From Lampris incognitus (Eukaryota > Chordata > Actinopteri > Lampriformes > Lampridae): a stretch of 64,000 bases of DNA. The stretch spans positions 102,448,923 to 102,512,922 of the forward strand of contig NC_079213.1 of assembly GCF_029633865.1 (NCBI RefSeq). The letters are read 5' to 3'. Each line of letters opens with the position of its first letter. Position 1 is the stretch's first letter. The position numbers and the translations under genes were made by a program. Below the pieces are notes generated by a model. It did no database searches and was not told where the DNA came from. It worked only from the letters and a program-made list of their open reading frames with translations. Shown in pieces: positions 10,797-20,725 of this stretch.

Positions 10797-10853
10797 AGCC
10801 AACTTGGAAGCTGATGAGTGTGCGATGCACGAAACAGGCTTGTACTGCTATGA
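10797..10853 (+). ncRNA. Hammerhead ribozyme candidate
   Basis: The conserved core is present in order. CTGATGA is at 10811-10817. A 4-bp stem II (GTGT 10818-10821 with GCAC 10827-10830, including one G-T pair) closes a GCGAT loop. GAAA is at 10831-10834. A very short stem III (CA/TG around GGCT) is followed by TA at 10843-10844, the expected cleavage dinucleotide. The flanks can form a stem I with mismatches. A minimal stem III of this kind is known from hammerheads in Penelope-like and other retroelements. Activity is inferred, not shown. Confidence 0.6.
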
Positions 10854-10902
10854 ATTAAGGTTTTTTTCCCTACATCTATCTTTATTTATTTATATATATA
10901 CA

Positions 10903-11690
10903 TGTAACCCGTGGAAATAAGTACCACACAGGACACAATCACTACTTTTGGGGTTCTTTATTTTTTGTGTTATCTCTCTAAATTGAATGGTTTAGGCAAA
11001 AGGATTTCATGGTTTAGGCAGAAAGATTTCAAACAAATACAAAAAACTCAAAAACAAATCAAAATATGGCAGTGGGCTTAATCACTAAAATAAAACACGA
11101 AAATGTACAAAATAAACATACATGCCCTCTAACCCCACTAGCAACAATGACAAATGTGAGAATTCAACTCAACAGTAATACTTAAAGCACACTCACATTC
11201 CATTTCCCTTCACAGGGACCTCCAAGTTGGGCTTCTGGCTTTGTAAAAAAAAATCCTAATATCTAAATGAAATAAAGATAAATTTATAGAAACATTTGCT
11301 CCACTTAACCAAATACATAATGAGCTAAGGAGGCTATACTGTAGGCTCGGTTACCTTGCTAATCACATTTGGACTTCCTCAAAACAGTCTGTACATCCCA
11401 CGACATTCATCGCGCTATTTGCACCTTAAAGCAAAACATCAGTCAAACTACTATATAGGATACAACTATTAACCTCCACACTATAATATTAGATCGAGAG
11501 ATGCATCATTAAGGCATATTTACCCATGGATTTCATTAGATTGACTCAGAATGCAGTTCGCCTGCATCTCTCAGCTTACTCACCGGAAAACGGACCAGAA
11601 TCCCCTGAGCACAAGAATAAATTCGCCAATTTCGCCCTCTAGTGGCACCAGATTGTAAAAGCTAAGAGTTAACCCTTTTTATGATCTTTG
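10903..11690 (-). mobile_element. Possible solo LTR, far boundary unresolved
   Basis: Read on the minus strand, the left edge looks like an LTR 3' end: an AATAAA-type signal near 10960, then a GTGTCCTGTGTGGTAC stretch and a terminal GGGTTACA at 10903. The matching TG start to the right could not be fixed, so 11690 is approximate. No coding content. Confidence 0.3.
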
Positions 11691-11849
11691 TTGCTCCCTT
11701 AGGTACAATCTTACTTTTTAAAATGGTTTGTACATATGAATTATATTCTAACATAACAATAACTGTAAATACCTCTTCCCTTGTACATAGTTAAACCAAA
11801 ATAAAACCTATTCTCTTTTTTATACTGAACATATTTACACAGGGTACAT

Positions 11850-11860
11850 GGAATTTATCA

Positions 11861-11902
<42 letters not shown>

Positions 11903-11913
11903 TGATAAATTCC
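11850..11913. repeat. Perfect 64-bp AT palindrome
   Basis: GGAATTTATCATC at 11850 is mirrored by GATGATAAATTCC ending at 11913, around a pure (TA)n centre. The whole segment is self-complementary and could extrude as a cruciform. Confidence 0.85.
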
Positions 11914-12359
11914 GCTATATATAGAACGATAATATATATATATAGCGTTTTTTCCCCGGAAACCGTCAATGGCACCTACAAGCATGCTCAACATATGAGG
12001 AGTGGAATATTAAGAAGTTAATATTAATATTGATATCTTATATACGTATATATAGGCACATATACTATAGCAATCAAGAAACACCATAAAATCATAAGAC
12101 TACACACTTCTACATGGACACACCATATGAATTGTAATTACACTGCTTTATAAGCAGGCAAATATTTTTCAGTTGAAACCCTTTAACAGAGAAAAAATAG
12201 GAAGAAACCTCATGGAAGAGCAACAGTAGAGGGAACTCTCTCCCAAGACGGACAACATGCAATGGGTGTTGTGTTTACACAGTTTACAGAATACAACAAT
12301 TGAAAGAGGATAACAGAATTATAATGGAATTATAAAATATATGAAGAATATGATAAGGA

Positions 12360-12490
12360 GGAACCCTGTGATGGACTGACGGCCTGTCCAGGGTGTCTCC
12401 CCACCTGCCTCCCAATGACTGCTGGGATAGGCTCTAGCATCCCCGCAACCCTGAGAGCAGGATAAGCAGTTTGGATCATGGAATGAATGG
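12360..12490 (+). repeat. Dispersed teleost repeat (GGATAAGC tail)
   Basis: Contains the phrase CCAATGACTGCTGGGATAGG and a GAGAGCAGGATAAGC tail followed by degenerate GGAATGAATGG. A related copy is at 32360-32450. This is a common short interspersed sequence in fish genomes; I do not assign a family name. Confidence 0.6.
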
Positions 12491-12542
12491 AAAACCTGAT
12501 GGTAGAGTACTTGTGGATGCACTTGTATCCTGTCTATGTCTC

Positions 12543-12825
12543 ACACTCTGCTTGTATGTCACCCTTAGCCTCACCCTCAGGATCTTCATCCGTCTCTCCT
12601 TCCTGCTCTGTGCCCTCACTTTGAAAACCAGTCTCTCCAACTAACAAGTCTTCTGGCTTTCTCTCTGTGGCACTCTCCACTTCCTGCTGTTTCTCTTCAG
12701 CTCTCTCAACACCTGGATCGTCTGGCTCTGTCCCAATGTCTGCCTCATCATTGTCGTTTTTTTTATTTTGGGGGGCAGTGAAATAGGCCATAATGTCATT
12801 TTTTTCCTCTTCATTTTGATGATAA
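12543..12825 (-). pseudogene. hAT-type transposase N-terminal exon relic
   Basis: Minus-strand exon-like segment with a splice acceptor (CTCTATAG) just above 12825 and an ATG at 12814. It encodes MKRKK, then in a shifted frame DIMAYFTAPQNKK, followed by a long Glu/Asp-rich disordered stretch. Lys-rich starts followed by a hydrophobic FF/YF motif and an acidic linker are typical N-termini of ZMYM1-like hAT proteins. The frame change falls in a run of seven A's. Orientation is opposite to the ZMYM1-like relic at 18861-20998, so the two are not parts of one gene as now arranged. Confidence 0.45.
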
Positions 12826-12829
12826 CTAT

Positions 12830-13492
12830 AGAGAAAAAACAATGGAGAGGGATGCACAACACTTCAGCAACCCAGAATATTAATATATACTGTTGCTGGT
12901 TTGCTTGAATTAGTTTGTGTGTGGTAGCCTTTGTGCTTACATTTCACAACTATGTAGCAAAACCGTTGGAGACGACTGTGAAGAGCGACATTTTCTTCCA
13001 AACACTATTGCAAAGTTACAAGTATTAACCCTTTCGCGTGTAACTTATTTTTTATGCTATGTAGCGTGCATTATATTACATGGTTCGTTATATTTTCATT
13101 AGCGTTAAGCTTTTCATAGTTTTCAGTTAGCATTTGCTATATCTTTTAATGTTAAATCGCTGCTTCCTCAAAGCTAAAATTAGCCAGAATTCTTATAATC
13201 TAGTTTTCTAATCACACCGGTTTTAGCATACGCGCTAAACGGCTAATCACACCGGTGTGACCATAAGCGCGAAAAGGTTAACGCAAGCAAACTGTTAGCT
13301 GTAGCAGTTTACACTGGCTGCTATTAAGTTAACTAATCAACAACATTTCCTGACCAGAATTCTCATGCCTGGAACAGACTACACGATATTTTTTGTTTTT
13401 CACGATGGCACCATGTCAGACAACTGCTATAAATGCGTGTCCTGTCTTGGCTGCCAGACTGGCCATACTACAAGTACGACCCGACCAATCAT
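12830..13492. other. Non-coding stretch, nothing recognised
   Basis: AT-rich unique-looking DNA. The only structure seen is two nearby CACACCGG motifs around 13215-13256. No gene or repeat boundary was identified. Confidence 0.4.
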
Positions 13493-14378
13493 TGTTACGG
13501 GTGGTGTTATACCACCACCCACTGGATGTTAGCTGTAGTCGATGTTACGTAAGGCATGCAGTCCCCTGCGTGCTTCAGTTCATCTCTGTGTTGTTGATAC
13601 TGTAGCGAAATCGGGGGGGGGGGCAGTCCGGGAACCGCCACAGTCGGGACGCGAACCCGTATCTCCCGCTCCGCAAGCGACAACGTTAACCAGTCGACTA
13701 AAGGGTCCAACCCAATAGTCAAGGACCAACGTGTCTACTTATCCATGCACGTTACACTGGTCTCACCATCCCACATCTGACACAAATGTAGCGAATTCGG
13801 GGGGCAGTCCGGGAACCACCACAGCCGGGACGCGAACCCGTGGCTCCCACTCCGTAAGCGACAACGTTAACCAGTCGACTAAAGGGTCCGACCCGTTAGT
13901 CAAGGACCAACGTGTCTACTTATCCATGCACGTTACACTGGTCTCACCATCCCACTTCTGACACCAATGTAGCGAAATCAGGGGGCAGTCCGGGAACCGC
14001 CACGGTCGGGACGCGAACCCGTATCTCCCGCTCCGCAAGGGACAACGTTAACCAGTCGACTAAAGGGTCCGACCCGTTAGTCAAGGACCAACGTGTCTAC
14101 TTATCCATGCACGTTATACTGGTCTCACCATCCCACTTCTGACACCAATGTAGCGAAATCAGGGGGCAGTCCGGGAACCGCCACAGTCGGGACGCGAACC
14201 CGTATCTCCTGCTCCGCAAGGGACAACGTTAACCAGTCGACTAAAGGGTCCGACCCGTTAGTCAAGGACCAACGTGTCTACTTATCCATGCACGTTACAA
14301 TACTTACAGTTCGACACTAAAGCTCATTAACTGTTAATTTGGACTATGCCTCGTTTTTACACACCACTAGCTCAAACA
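13493..14378 (+). repeat. 5' LTR of the gypsy-type element, with insertion
   Basis: The host LTR parts are 13493-13600 and 14300-14378. Together they match the 184-bp 3' LTR, apart from the 4-bp duplication ATAC (13597-13600 and 14300-14303) made by the inserted miniature LTR array. Confidence 0.88.
13601..14299 (-). mobile_element. Array of four miniature tRNA-like LTRs (TRIM-like)
   Basis: Four copies (13601-13756, 13787-13937, 13968-14118, 14149-14299), the last three spaced exactly 181 bp apart. On the minus strand each copy starts TGTAACG and ends CGCTACA, and contains a Pol III-type A box (TAGTCGACTGG) and B box (GGTTCGCGTCC) within a partial tRNA-like fold. The three 30-bp spacers follow each copy directly; two of them read exactly TTGGTGTCAGAAGTGG on the minus strand and the first (13757-13786) is diverged. 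That motif is the primer-binding site used by both gypsy-type elements in this window. The order LTR-PBS-LTR-PBS-LTR-PBS-LTR fits a terminal-repeat retrotransposon in miniature. A 4-bp target duplication ATAC flanks the whole array. Confidence 0.75.
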
Positions 14379-14393
14379 TGGTGTCAGAAGTGG
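14379..14393 (+). promoter_or_regulatory. Primer-binding site of the gypsy-type element
   Basis: TGGTGTCAGAAGTGG starts at the base after the 5' LTR's CA end, the position of the tRNA primer site in LTR retrotransposons. Confidence 0.8.
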
Positions 14394-14433
14394 ACCTTTG
14401 ATTTGGCGATTTAGTGGCTGAAGGGATATTGAA

Positions 14434-14993
14434 GTGTCAAGCAAGTTTTGCAAGTTTTTTGGTTTGCTAATGCTAGCTAGCCTTAGTGGCAAACTGAGTG
14501 CAAATTGGGAAATCTTCCGAGCAGAATATGAAGATTATGCTTTAGCCCTAGGGCTGGTGGACAAGGACAAGAAGGTCCAGGCAGCTACTCTGAGGAGTGT
14601 CATGGGAGTTGAATGTCGACATGTCTATGAACACAACTTCAATCTGACAGACGCACAGCAAGAAGACGCGATCGTCATACTGGACTCATTGGAGAGGTAT
14701 TTCAAACCTGTTAAAATGTGATTTATGAGCGCTACGTTTTTGGCTGTTGTCAACAAGAGGAAGGTGAGACAATAGACTGTTTTGTGACACGACTCAGGGA
14801 GAAAGCTTCCACATGTGAATATGGAGCCCTAAGAGATGACTTAATCAGGGACAGAATAGTGATCGGCATTGCTAAAGAGGGCACACGCAGACGGTTGTTA
14901 CAGGAAAAGGACTTGACTCTAGCCAGTGCTATTGAAGCATGCAGAGCAGCAGAGCTGAGTGATTTGCACTTGAGATCCATGGAGCAGGAGTGA
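14434..14993 (+). pseudogene. Gypsy-type Gag, broken
   Basis: Two abutting frames (14434-14721 and 14718-14993) give a retrotransposon Gag capsid region: WEIFRAEYEDYALALGL, LDSLERYFKP, then FGCCQQEEGETIDCFVTRLR and IRDRIVIGI. The last two are characteristic of gypsy Gag in animals. A frame change near 14718 separates them. In an active element Gag forms the virus-like particle that packages element RNA. Confidence 0.8.
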
Positions 14994-14999
14994 TCACTC

Positions 15000-15500
15000 G
15001 TGGACAATGTCAATGTTATAGGGAAACAAACATTCAAAAGATCAGCCAGTACTACAGAGAAAATGAGTGGGCACCCCAGATCACAGGGTGGGGGCCTCTC
15101 CGCATGCAAATACTGTGGCACAGCACATGAGTGGGGAAGAGAACACTGCCCAGCATATGGCAAGACCTGCAATGCTTGTGGCACAGACAATCACTTTGCG
15201 AGAGTTTGCAATAAAAATGAGAAAAAGGATGGTAAACTCCACGCGGTTGAGGAACTGAACACGGATAAAGACAACACAGTCATGGACACAGATGATGTGT
15301 ATGCAACAGAAAGCATTGGTGCAATGGGAACAAAAGGCAAGAAGTGCTTTGTCAGTCTTCGCCTAAATGGCAAACTACAGAGATGCCAACTTGACTCAGG
15401 AGCTACATGCAACGTCATGAGTCTCAGGGACAAGAAGAGGCTAGCTCCCAGAGAGAAACTAAAGCATAGTAGCACCACACTGAAAATGTACTCAGACTAA
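15000..15500 (+). pseudogene. Gypsy-type nucleocapsid and protease region
   Basis: Begins after the Gag stop at 14993. It carries a CCHC-type zinc knuckle (CNACGTDNHFARVC), preceded by a second Cys/His cluster (CKYCGTAHEWGREHC). Further on is the retropepsin-like active site LDSGATCNVM near 15390-15420. These bind element RNA and process the polyprotein respectively. The frame stops at 15500, ahead of the reverse-transcriptase part. Confidence 0.8.
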
Positions 15501-15512
15501 GGTCTGCCATCA

Positions 15513-17141
15513 TTGGGGATCCTTACCACTGAGTGTGTTGTACGGGGCAGCAAATACAAGCTGGATTTTGAGGTCGTAAATACACTACAGTTGCCACTGC
15601 TGTCAGGGTCCACGTCAGAGGAAATGGGGCTCATACACTTCACCATCCCAGAGGACCTCAGAGTAGAAGAGCAAAACGCAGTGGACGACAGCTTCACCAT
15701 GCCTCTCACCAGAAGTACAGTCATCAGAGCATATCAGGATGTCTTCACTGGTCCTGTGGAGGCATTCCCCAGAAAGGTTAATTTCGACTTGGATCCAGCG
15801 GTTTAGCTGGTGCAGAGTGCACCACGCAATGTTCCGGTGGCTATGAAGGAAGCTGTGAAGGCTCAGCTCGATCGATATGAAAGAGAGGGTCATATCACAT
15901 CAGTCAGTGAGCCCATGGATTGGATCAGCAATATGGTCATAGTCAAAAGACCAGAAAAGCTGCGCATATGTCTACAGCCGCACCATCTCAACCAGGCACT
16001 CAGGCGCTCGCATTACCTCATGCCCACACTGGAGGATGTGCTCTATAAGCTGCTTAAAGCCAAGGTCTTCACACCGGTTAATGCAAGAGATGCTTTTCTT
16101 CAGTGTAAACTGGATGAGGCTAGCAGCCTCATGACCACCTTTTGGACCCCTGGGGCCGGAAGAGATGGTTGAGAGGTCTACCAGAGGAAACAGCATGAGC
16201 TGTTGGAGGGGCTTGAGGGAGTGGAGCCTATAGCTGACGACATCCTCATCATTGGTTGTGGCGACAGCGAGGAAGAGGCAAACAAGGACCATGATGACAA
16301 GCTGGTGGCCCTTCTGGACCGCTGTCAACAAGTGAAACTGCAGATCAGTGTCAAGAAGCTTCAGTTTAGAGTGTCTGAGGTGCAGTTCCATGGCCACATC
16401 CTATCTGCTGCAGGTCTAAAAGCTGACTCGGAGAAAGTCAGAGCGGTTTGGGACATGCCAGTCCCATCCAACGTCAAGGGTGTGCAGAGACTCATCAGAT
16501 TCATCACATACTTGGCTAAGTTTCTCCCGCGGCTCTCAGAAGTATGCGAGCCTTTGAGGAAACTAACAGACAAGGACACAGTCTGGCACTGGCTGCCGAA
16601 GCACGATGCAGCTGTCAGGGAGATAAAACAGCTTGTGACACAGAGGCCTGCGCTGCGATACTACGATGTGTCAAAACCCGTCACAGTACAGAGTGACTCC
16701 AGCTAGCATGTCATGGGCTGCTGTCTGATGCAAGAGGGACAGCCTATTGCTTTCGCGTCGAGGGCACTCATGCCTACAGAGCAAAACTATGCGCAGATAG
16801 AGAAGGAATGCCTCAGCATAGTATTTGCCTGCCACCGTTTCCATCATTATCTGTACAGTCGAGACAATATCACAGCGGAGACAGATCACAATCCCCTCGT
16901 AGCAATCTTCAGCAAGCCTCTCCTCAATGCTCCCAAGCGCTTGCAGAGCATGCTACTGGCTCTTCAGAATTACAACCTGAGGGTGATCTACAAACCAGGG
17001 CCGGACATGTTTGTGAGTGATACATTAAGCAGGGCTGTCATTTCCAAAAAACACCCTGGCTCTATGAATGCAGCGCACACAGTCTGCAGTATGGTGGATG
17101 AACAGCTGGCAATTGAGCACATAAATATGGCGACTAGCTGA
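15513..17141 (+). pseudogene. Gypsy-type reverse transcriptase and RNase H, broken
   Basis: Made of pieces 15513-15806, 15810-16172, 16203-16706 and 16713-17141, separated by in-frame stops and one deletion. Recognisable parts are the N-terminal connector (VPVAMKEAVKAQLDRYERE), the palm (FTPVNARDAFLQCKLDE), a catalytic-box remnant IADDILII near 16235, the connection HGHILSAAGLKADSEKV, and RNase H (IEKECLSIVFACHRFHHYL, ETDHNPLVAI). Around 16172-16190 the segment expected before the catalytic box is missing, so the deletion removes part of the palm. Confidence 0.82.
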
Positions 17142-17206
17142 ATGTCACAGACAAAAGGCTGCTACCGCTACAGCAACACACAGACAACGACAGACGGCTG
17201 CAAGTC

Positions 17207-18175
17207 GTGAAGTCTACTATCCTGAAGGGTTGGCCCACTGATAAGGATGAAACAGAGCAGGCAGTTAAAGAGTTCTGGCTTATCAAAGAGGAGCTAAGTG
17301 TCCAGAATGGAGTCTTGTTTAGGGGGCAAAGAGTGGTGAACCCAAAATCATTGCATCCTGAGATGCTTGCCAGAGTACATGGCAGTCATATCGGTGGCGA
17401 GGCCTGCTACAGACAAGCACGGGAGACCATATACTGGCCTGGAATGCAGAGCGAAATCAAGCATTATGTCAGTAAATGCTCTACATGCAATGAGTATGCG
17501 ATTGAGCAGCAAAAGGAGACAATGCTGAGCCATGAACTGCCCACACGCCCCTGGCAAATCATAAGTCTGGATCTTTTCCAACACAGTGGGAAAGACTTTC
17601 TGATGGTAGTTGATCACTACTCAGATTTCTGGGAGATTGATGTTCTGCCAGACCTTAGCACGGAGACAACAATAAAACGATGCAAGGCTCAATTTGCTCG
17701 TTATGGGTAACCTGACAGGGTCATTTCCGACAATGGGGCCCAGTTTGCCTGTACTCAGTTCCGCCAATTCGCTGTGGAGTGGGGGTTTGACCATATCACC
17801 TCCTCACCAAGGCATCCCAAGGCCAATGGGAAGGCAGAAGCAGCAGTCAAAATCGCAAAGAACCTGTGGAAGAAATCACTATGGGATGGCGAGGATGCCC
17901 GGAAGGCAATCTTACAATGGAGAAACACCCCAACGGAGGGTATGGACAGCAGTCCTGCCCAACAACTGATGTCACGGCATTTGAAGTCAGCTCTGCCAGT
18001 GGTTGATGCACTTCTTGAGCCACGCGTCGTTACGGATGTTGTAGATAAACTGCGGCACAGGAGACAAATTTCGAAACTCATCTACGACAGGACTGCTAAG
18101 GACTTACCTGAGCTCGCAGTGGGAGAAGCAGTTCGGATGAAGCCACTACCAGGGGACAGGACTGGAATCTGGTGA
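17207..18175 (+). pseudogene. Gypsy-type integrase, broken
   Basis: Pieces 17207-17710 and 17774-18175. The first has the N-terminal zinc site (H-x4-H then CSTCNEY) and the start of the catalytic core (ISLDLFQHSGKDFLMVVDHYSDF). The second Asp lies in the frame-shifted stretch near 17735 (SDNGAQF). The second piece holds the third acidic region (SPRHPKANGKAEAAV). The stop at about 17708-17710 and the frame change disable it. Integrase would join element DNA to the chromosome. Confidence 0.82.
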
Positions 18176-18676
18176 CGGGGAGTGTGTCTGCAGAAAGTGG
18201 CCCCACGGTCATATCTGGTAGAGGTCGAGGGCTCCTTGTATCATCGCAATCGAGTCGATCTATGTATGGCAGAGCCAAGGCCATCACAAAACCCTAGGGC
18301 TGGTGCAGGGGCCTTCATCTGAATGCAACGAGTCTCAGCCTCAGAGCGAAATGACGGAGAGTGAGAGGGCATGCACGTTCTCTCCTCGACCCTGTCCCAG
18401 CAGGCTCTACAGCAGTCCACGGGCTCCGGGCCCACCACAGACTTTGGACACTTCTGCTGGGCCATCGTCACCCCACTCCCTTGCTCTCTCTCGATATGGC
18501 CATCAGATACGGCCTCCCAACAGACTGAACCTATAAGCTCGCATGTACTGGTTCTAATGTTCAGTGTTTAGACAGGCTGTTGAATTGTTTTTGAGATCTA
18601 GATATAACCATGTCTTGGGTGAAGTTCACAAGTTGGTATTTCAAGAAGTGTTTTGTTTACTTAAAGGAAAGGGAGA
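18176..18676. other. 3' untranslated part of the gypsy-type element
   Basis: No domain is recognised between the integrase remnant and the 3' LTR. A purine-rich run (AAAGGAAAGGGAGA, 18663-18676) directly before the LTR is a good polypurine tract. Confidence 0.6.
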
Positions 18677-18860
18677 TGTTACGGGTGGTATTATATCACC
18701 ACCCAGTGGATGTTAACTGTAGTTAATGTTACGTAAGGCACGCACTCTCCTGCGTGCGCCAGTTCATCTCTGTATTGTTGATACTTAACAGTTCGACACT
18801 AAAGCCCATTAACTGTTAACTTGGAGTATGCCTCGGTTTTACACACCGTTAGATCAAACA
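18677..18860 (+). repeat. 3' LTR of the gypsy-type element
   Basis: 184-bp copy lacking the miniature LTR insertion, so it shows the uninterrupted state of the 5' LTR across the ATAC site (GTTGATACTTAACAG). Confidence 0.88.
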
Positions 18861-19653
18861 CCTGCCTTGGCCGGGTCACGGGTGTAATGTATGTGCATTG
18901 CTATGCACACCAACTGAATTTGATTATGCAGCAAGCCATTTCTCACATCCCAGCAGTGAGTGTTTTCTTCTCCGATCTGGGCGGTATTACGTTTTTTTAC
19001 CCGGTCACCCAAACGCACCAGCATTCTTGACCAGATTGTCACACGAAGGCTGCCAAGCGCTTCATCCACAAGATGGAACTTCAACAGCAGAATCGTCAAC
19101 ACCGTGTACGAGAACCTAGATGACCTCATACAGTGTTTTGAATCCACCAGGACATCAGGTTCATTTGACAACACCACGTTGAGGGAGGCATCTGGCTTTC
19201 TGAGGATGCTGCAGGATGATGACTTCCAGTTTTTTCTGCAATTATTTCATCAAATCATGCCTCACATTGACATACTGTACCAGCAGCTGCTGAAGGACAT
19301 TGATGCAGTCTTCATCAAACGTGCCCTCCAGAGCTTCACAAGCAGTGTGCAGGCCATAAGGTAAGATTAAATAATATTGTTCAATCCTTCTCAATACAGA
19401 ACCTTGCCATAAGGAAATGTATACATGAAGTGAAACTATATTAGTGTTGGAAATTAAAATGTTCTTCTCATTTCTAAATTCTATCGGGCCCTCATATTTT
19501 CATGTACTAACAAACACTGTTGGTCTGCTTGCCCTCAGGGACTCATCTCAACTGCAGCAGCAAGTAGGGACAGGAACCACAACACCAAGGAGGGCCTGAG
19601 GAGAAGCAGAGGCTGTCTAAAGAGGTCTGCGATACCATACTGGCTCACGCAAA

Positions 19654-20373
19654 TGTAACCAGGTTAAAATTAATGTTTTTATTTTATTTTGTTTGAGTAT
19701 GAAATATCACCAAATCCTGTCTGTGTGCTGTTATTTGTGTTTACTACATTTTATTTTATGTCATTATTTACTTTTATGTATGTTTTCCAACGACCGTCAT
19801 ATACGTGTACTGTCGCTTTAAGAGAGAGGTCTTGTGGGTACACGGAAGAGGGAACGCGGGAGAGGCCATTTTTGTTTTGTGGGAGGAGTCTCAAGCAGCA
19901 ATCGAGCCGAGCCACACGTGTTTCTTACCGTGGGACAGTTTTGCTGGTTGAGGAGAACGTAACCTTGAGTATCCCTGTAAGAAGATACTGCAAGCTGTGG
20001 GATAAAATACTTGTTTATCCTTTCTTACATCGGAGTCCCGTGGACGGTTTCTACTTCTAACGCACACGAGTGGAGTCCGGGCAGTGGTTGAACTTCGACC
20101 CCCACGTCCGTAAGAAACACCGCTCCCGCTGGAGGACTGGACGGTTGTCGAAGGGTTTGAAACCAAAATAAATGGCAAGGTGGGCCAAATAGAGTCCTGT
20201 GTGTCCCCGCTCCTTCCTTGATCATGATGATGATGATGATGATGAGAGACTGAGGGCCCCCCACAACACCTGGGGCCCCACCCAACTAGAACACAACGCA
20301 GAGCTAATGATGAGAGTGACGGGCGTGCAGCAGGCTGACCAGCACAGAACAGCATAGGACTGCCCCCGTTACA
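19654..20373 (+). mobile_element. Solo LTR, 720 bp
   Basis: Starts TGTAACCAGG and ends CCCCGTTACA, with the 4-bp sequence CAAA on both sides (19650-19653 and 20374-20377). A polyadenylation signal AATAAA lies near 20167, in the expected position. It splits the hAT relic cleanly: coding text reads across once it is removed. No internal retroviral genes are present, so recombination between two LTRs probably left this one. Confidence 0.75.
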
Positions 20374-20725
20374 CAAAAGAGAGGTTCTACATCACTGACA
20401 ACCTTGTAGGTGCCACACTACTACAAGCAGAGATGTTTGAACAGCACTGTCATACATTTCCTGTTGAGGCTCCGAATGCCTCTGTGAAGGCATATCCCAT
20501 GTTGAACAAGGCAAAGCTCAAACCAGAACTCTCTTATCTACGAGAATCCAGAATTCAAGGGCTGCTGTGGTGCACTGGCGCTCTACGAGGTTCTACTGAG
20601 ATACAACCTCCAGGAGACATTTTCTGAGATTGTGGCTCTGTTGAACATCCTTATAACCACTCCCATGACGACTGCTGAAGCTGAGAGGTGTTTCTCAACA
20701 TTGAAGAGAATTAAGACGTTCCTGC

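Larger units (their letters stand above)
10780..12544. mobile_element. Unclassified insertion-like segment between 22-bp direct repeats
   Basis: An identical 22-bp sequence (starting ACTCTGCTTG) lies at 10758-10779 and 12545-12566. The 1765 bp between may be an insertion with a long target duplication, as retroelements make, or the product of a duplication. The hammerhead motif lies about 17 bp inside its left edge. No protein-coding domain is visible. Confidence 0.35.
13493..18860 (+). mobile_element. Decayed Ty3/gypsy-type LTR retrotransposon
   Basis: Bounded by related LTRs beginning TGTTACGGGTGGT (13493 and 18677) and ending AGNTCAAACA (14378 and 18860). The left LTR is followed at once by TGGTGTCAGAAGTGG, a gypsy-style primer-binding site. 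Gag, zinc knuckle, protease, reverse transcriptase, RNase H and integrase follow in Ty3/gypsy order. Multiple stops, frameshifts and an internal deletion in reverse transcriptase show it is dead. The left LTR is 886 bp but the right only 184 bp, because about 700 bp of a second retroelement sits inside the left one. No matching target duplication is visible at the outer ends. Confidence 0.88.

Noticed and set aside
10530..10814. Lys-rich plus-strand frame that could be a small protein
   Set aside because: It runs through the 5' region of a minus-strand LINE into the hammerhead region, has no recognisable domain, and its composition reflects local A-rich sequence.
13731..14320. Three similar plus-strand reading frames of about 75 codons at 181-bp spacing
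   Set aside because: They are the translation of the tandem miniature LTRs; the repeat is tRNA-like and not protein-coding.
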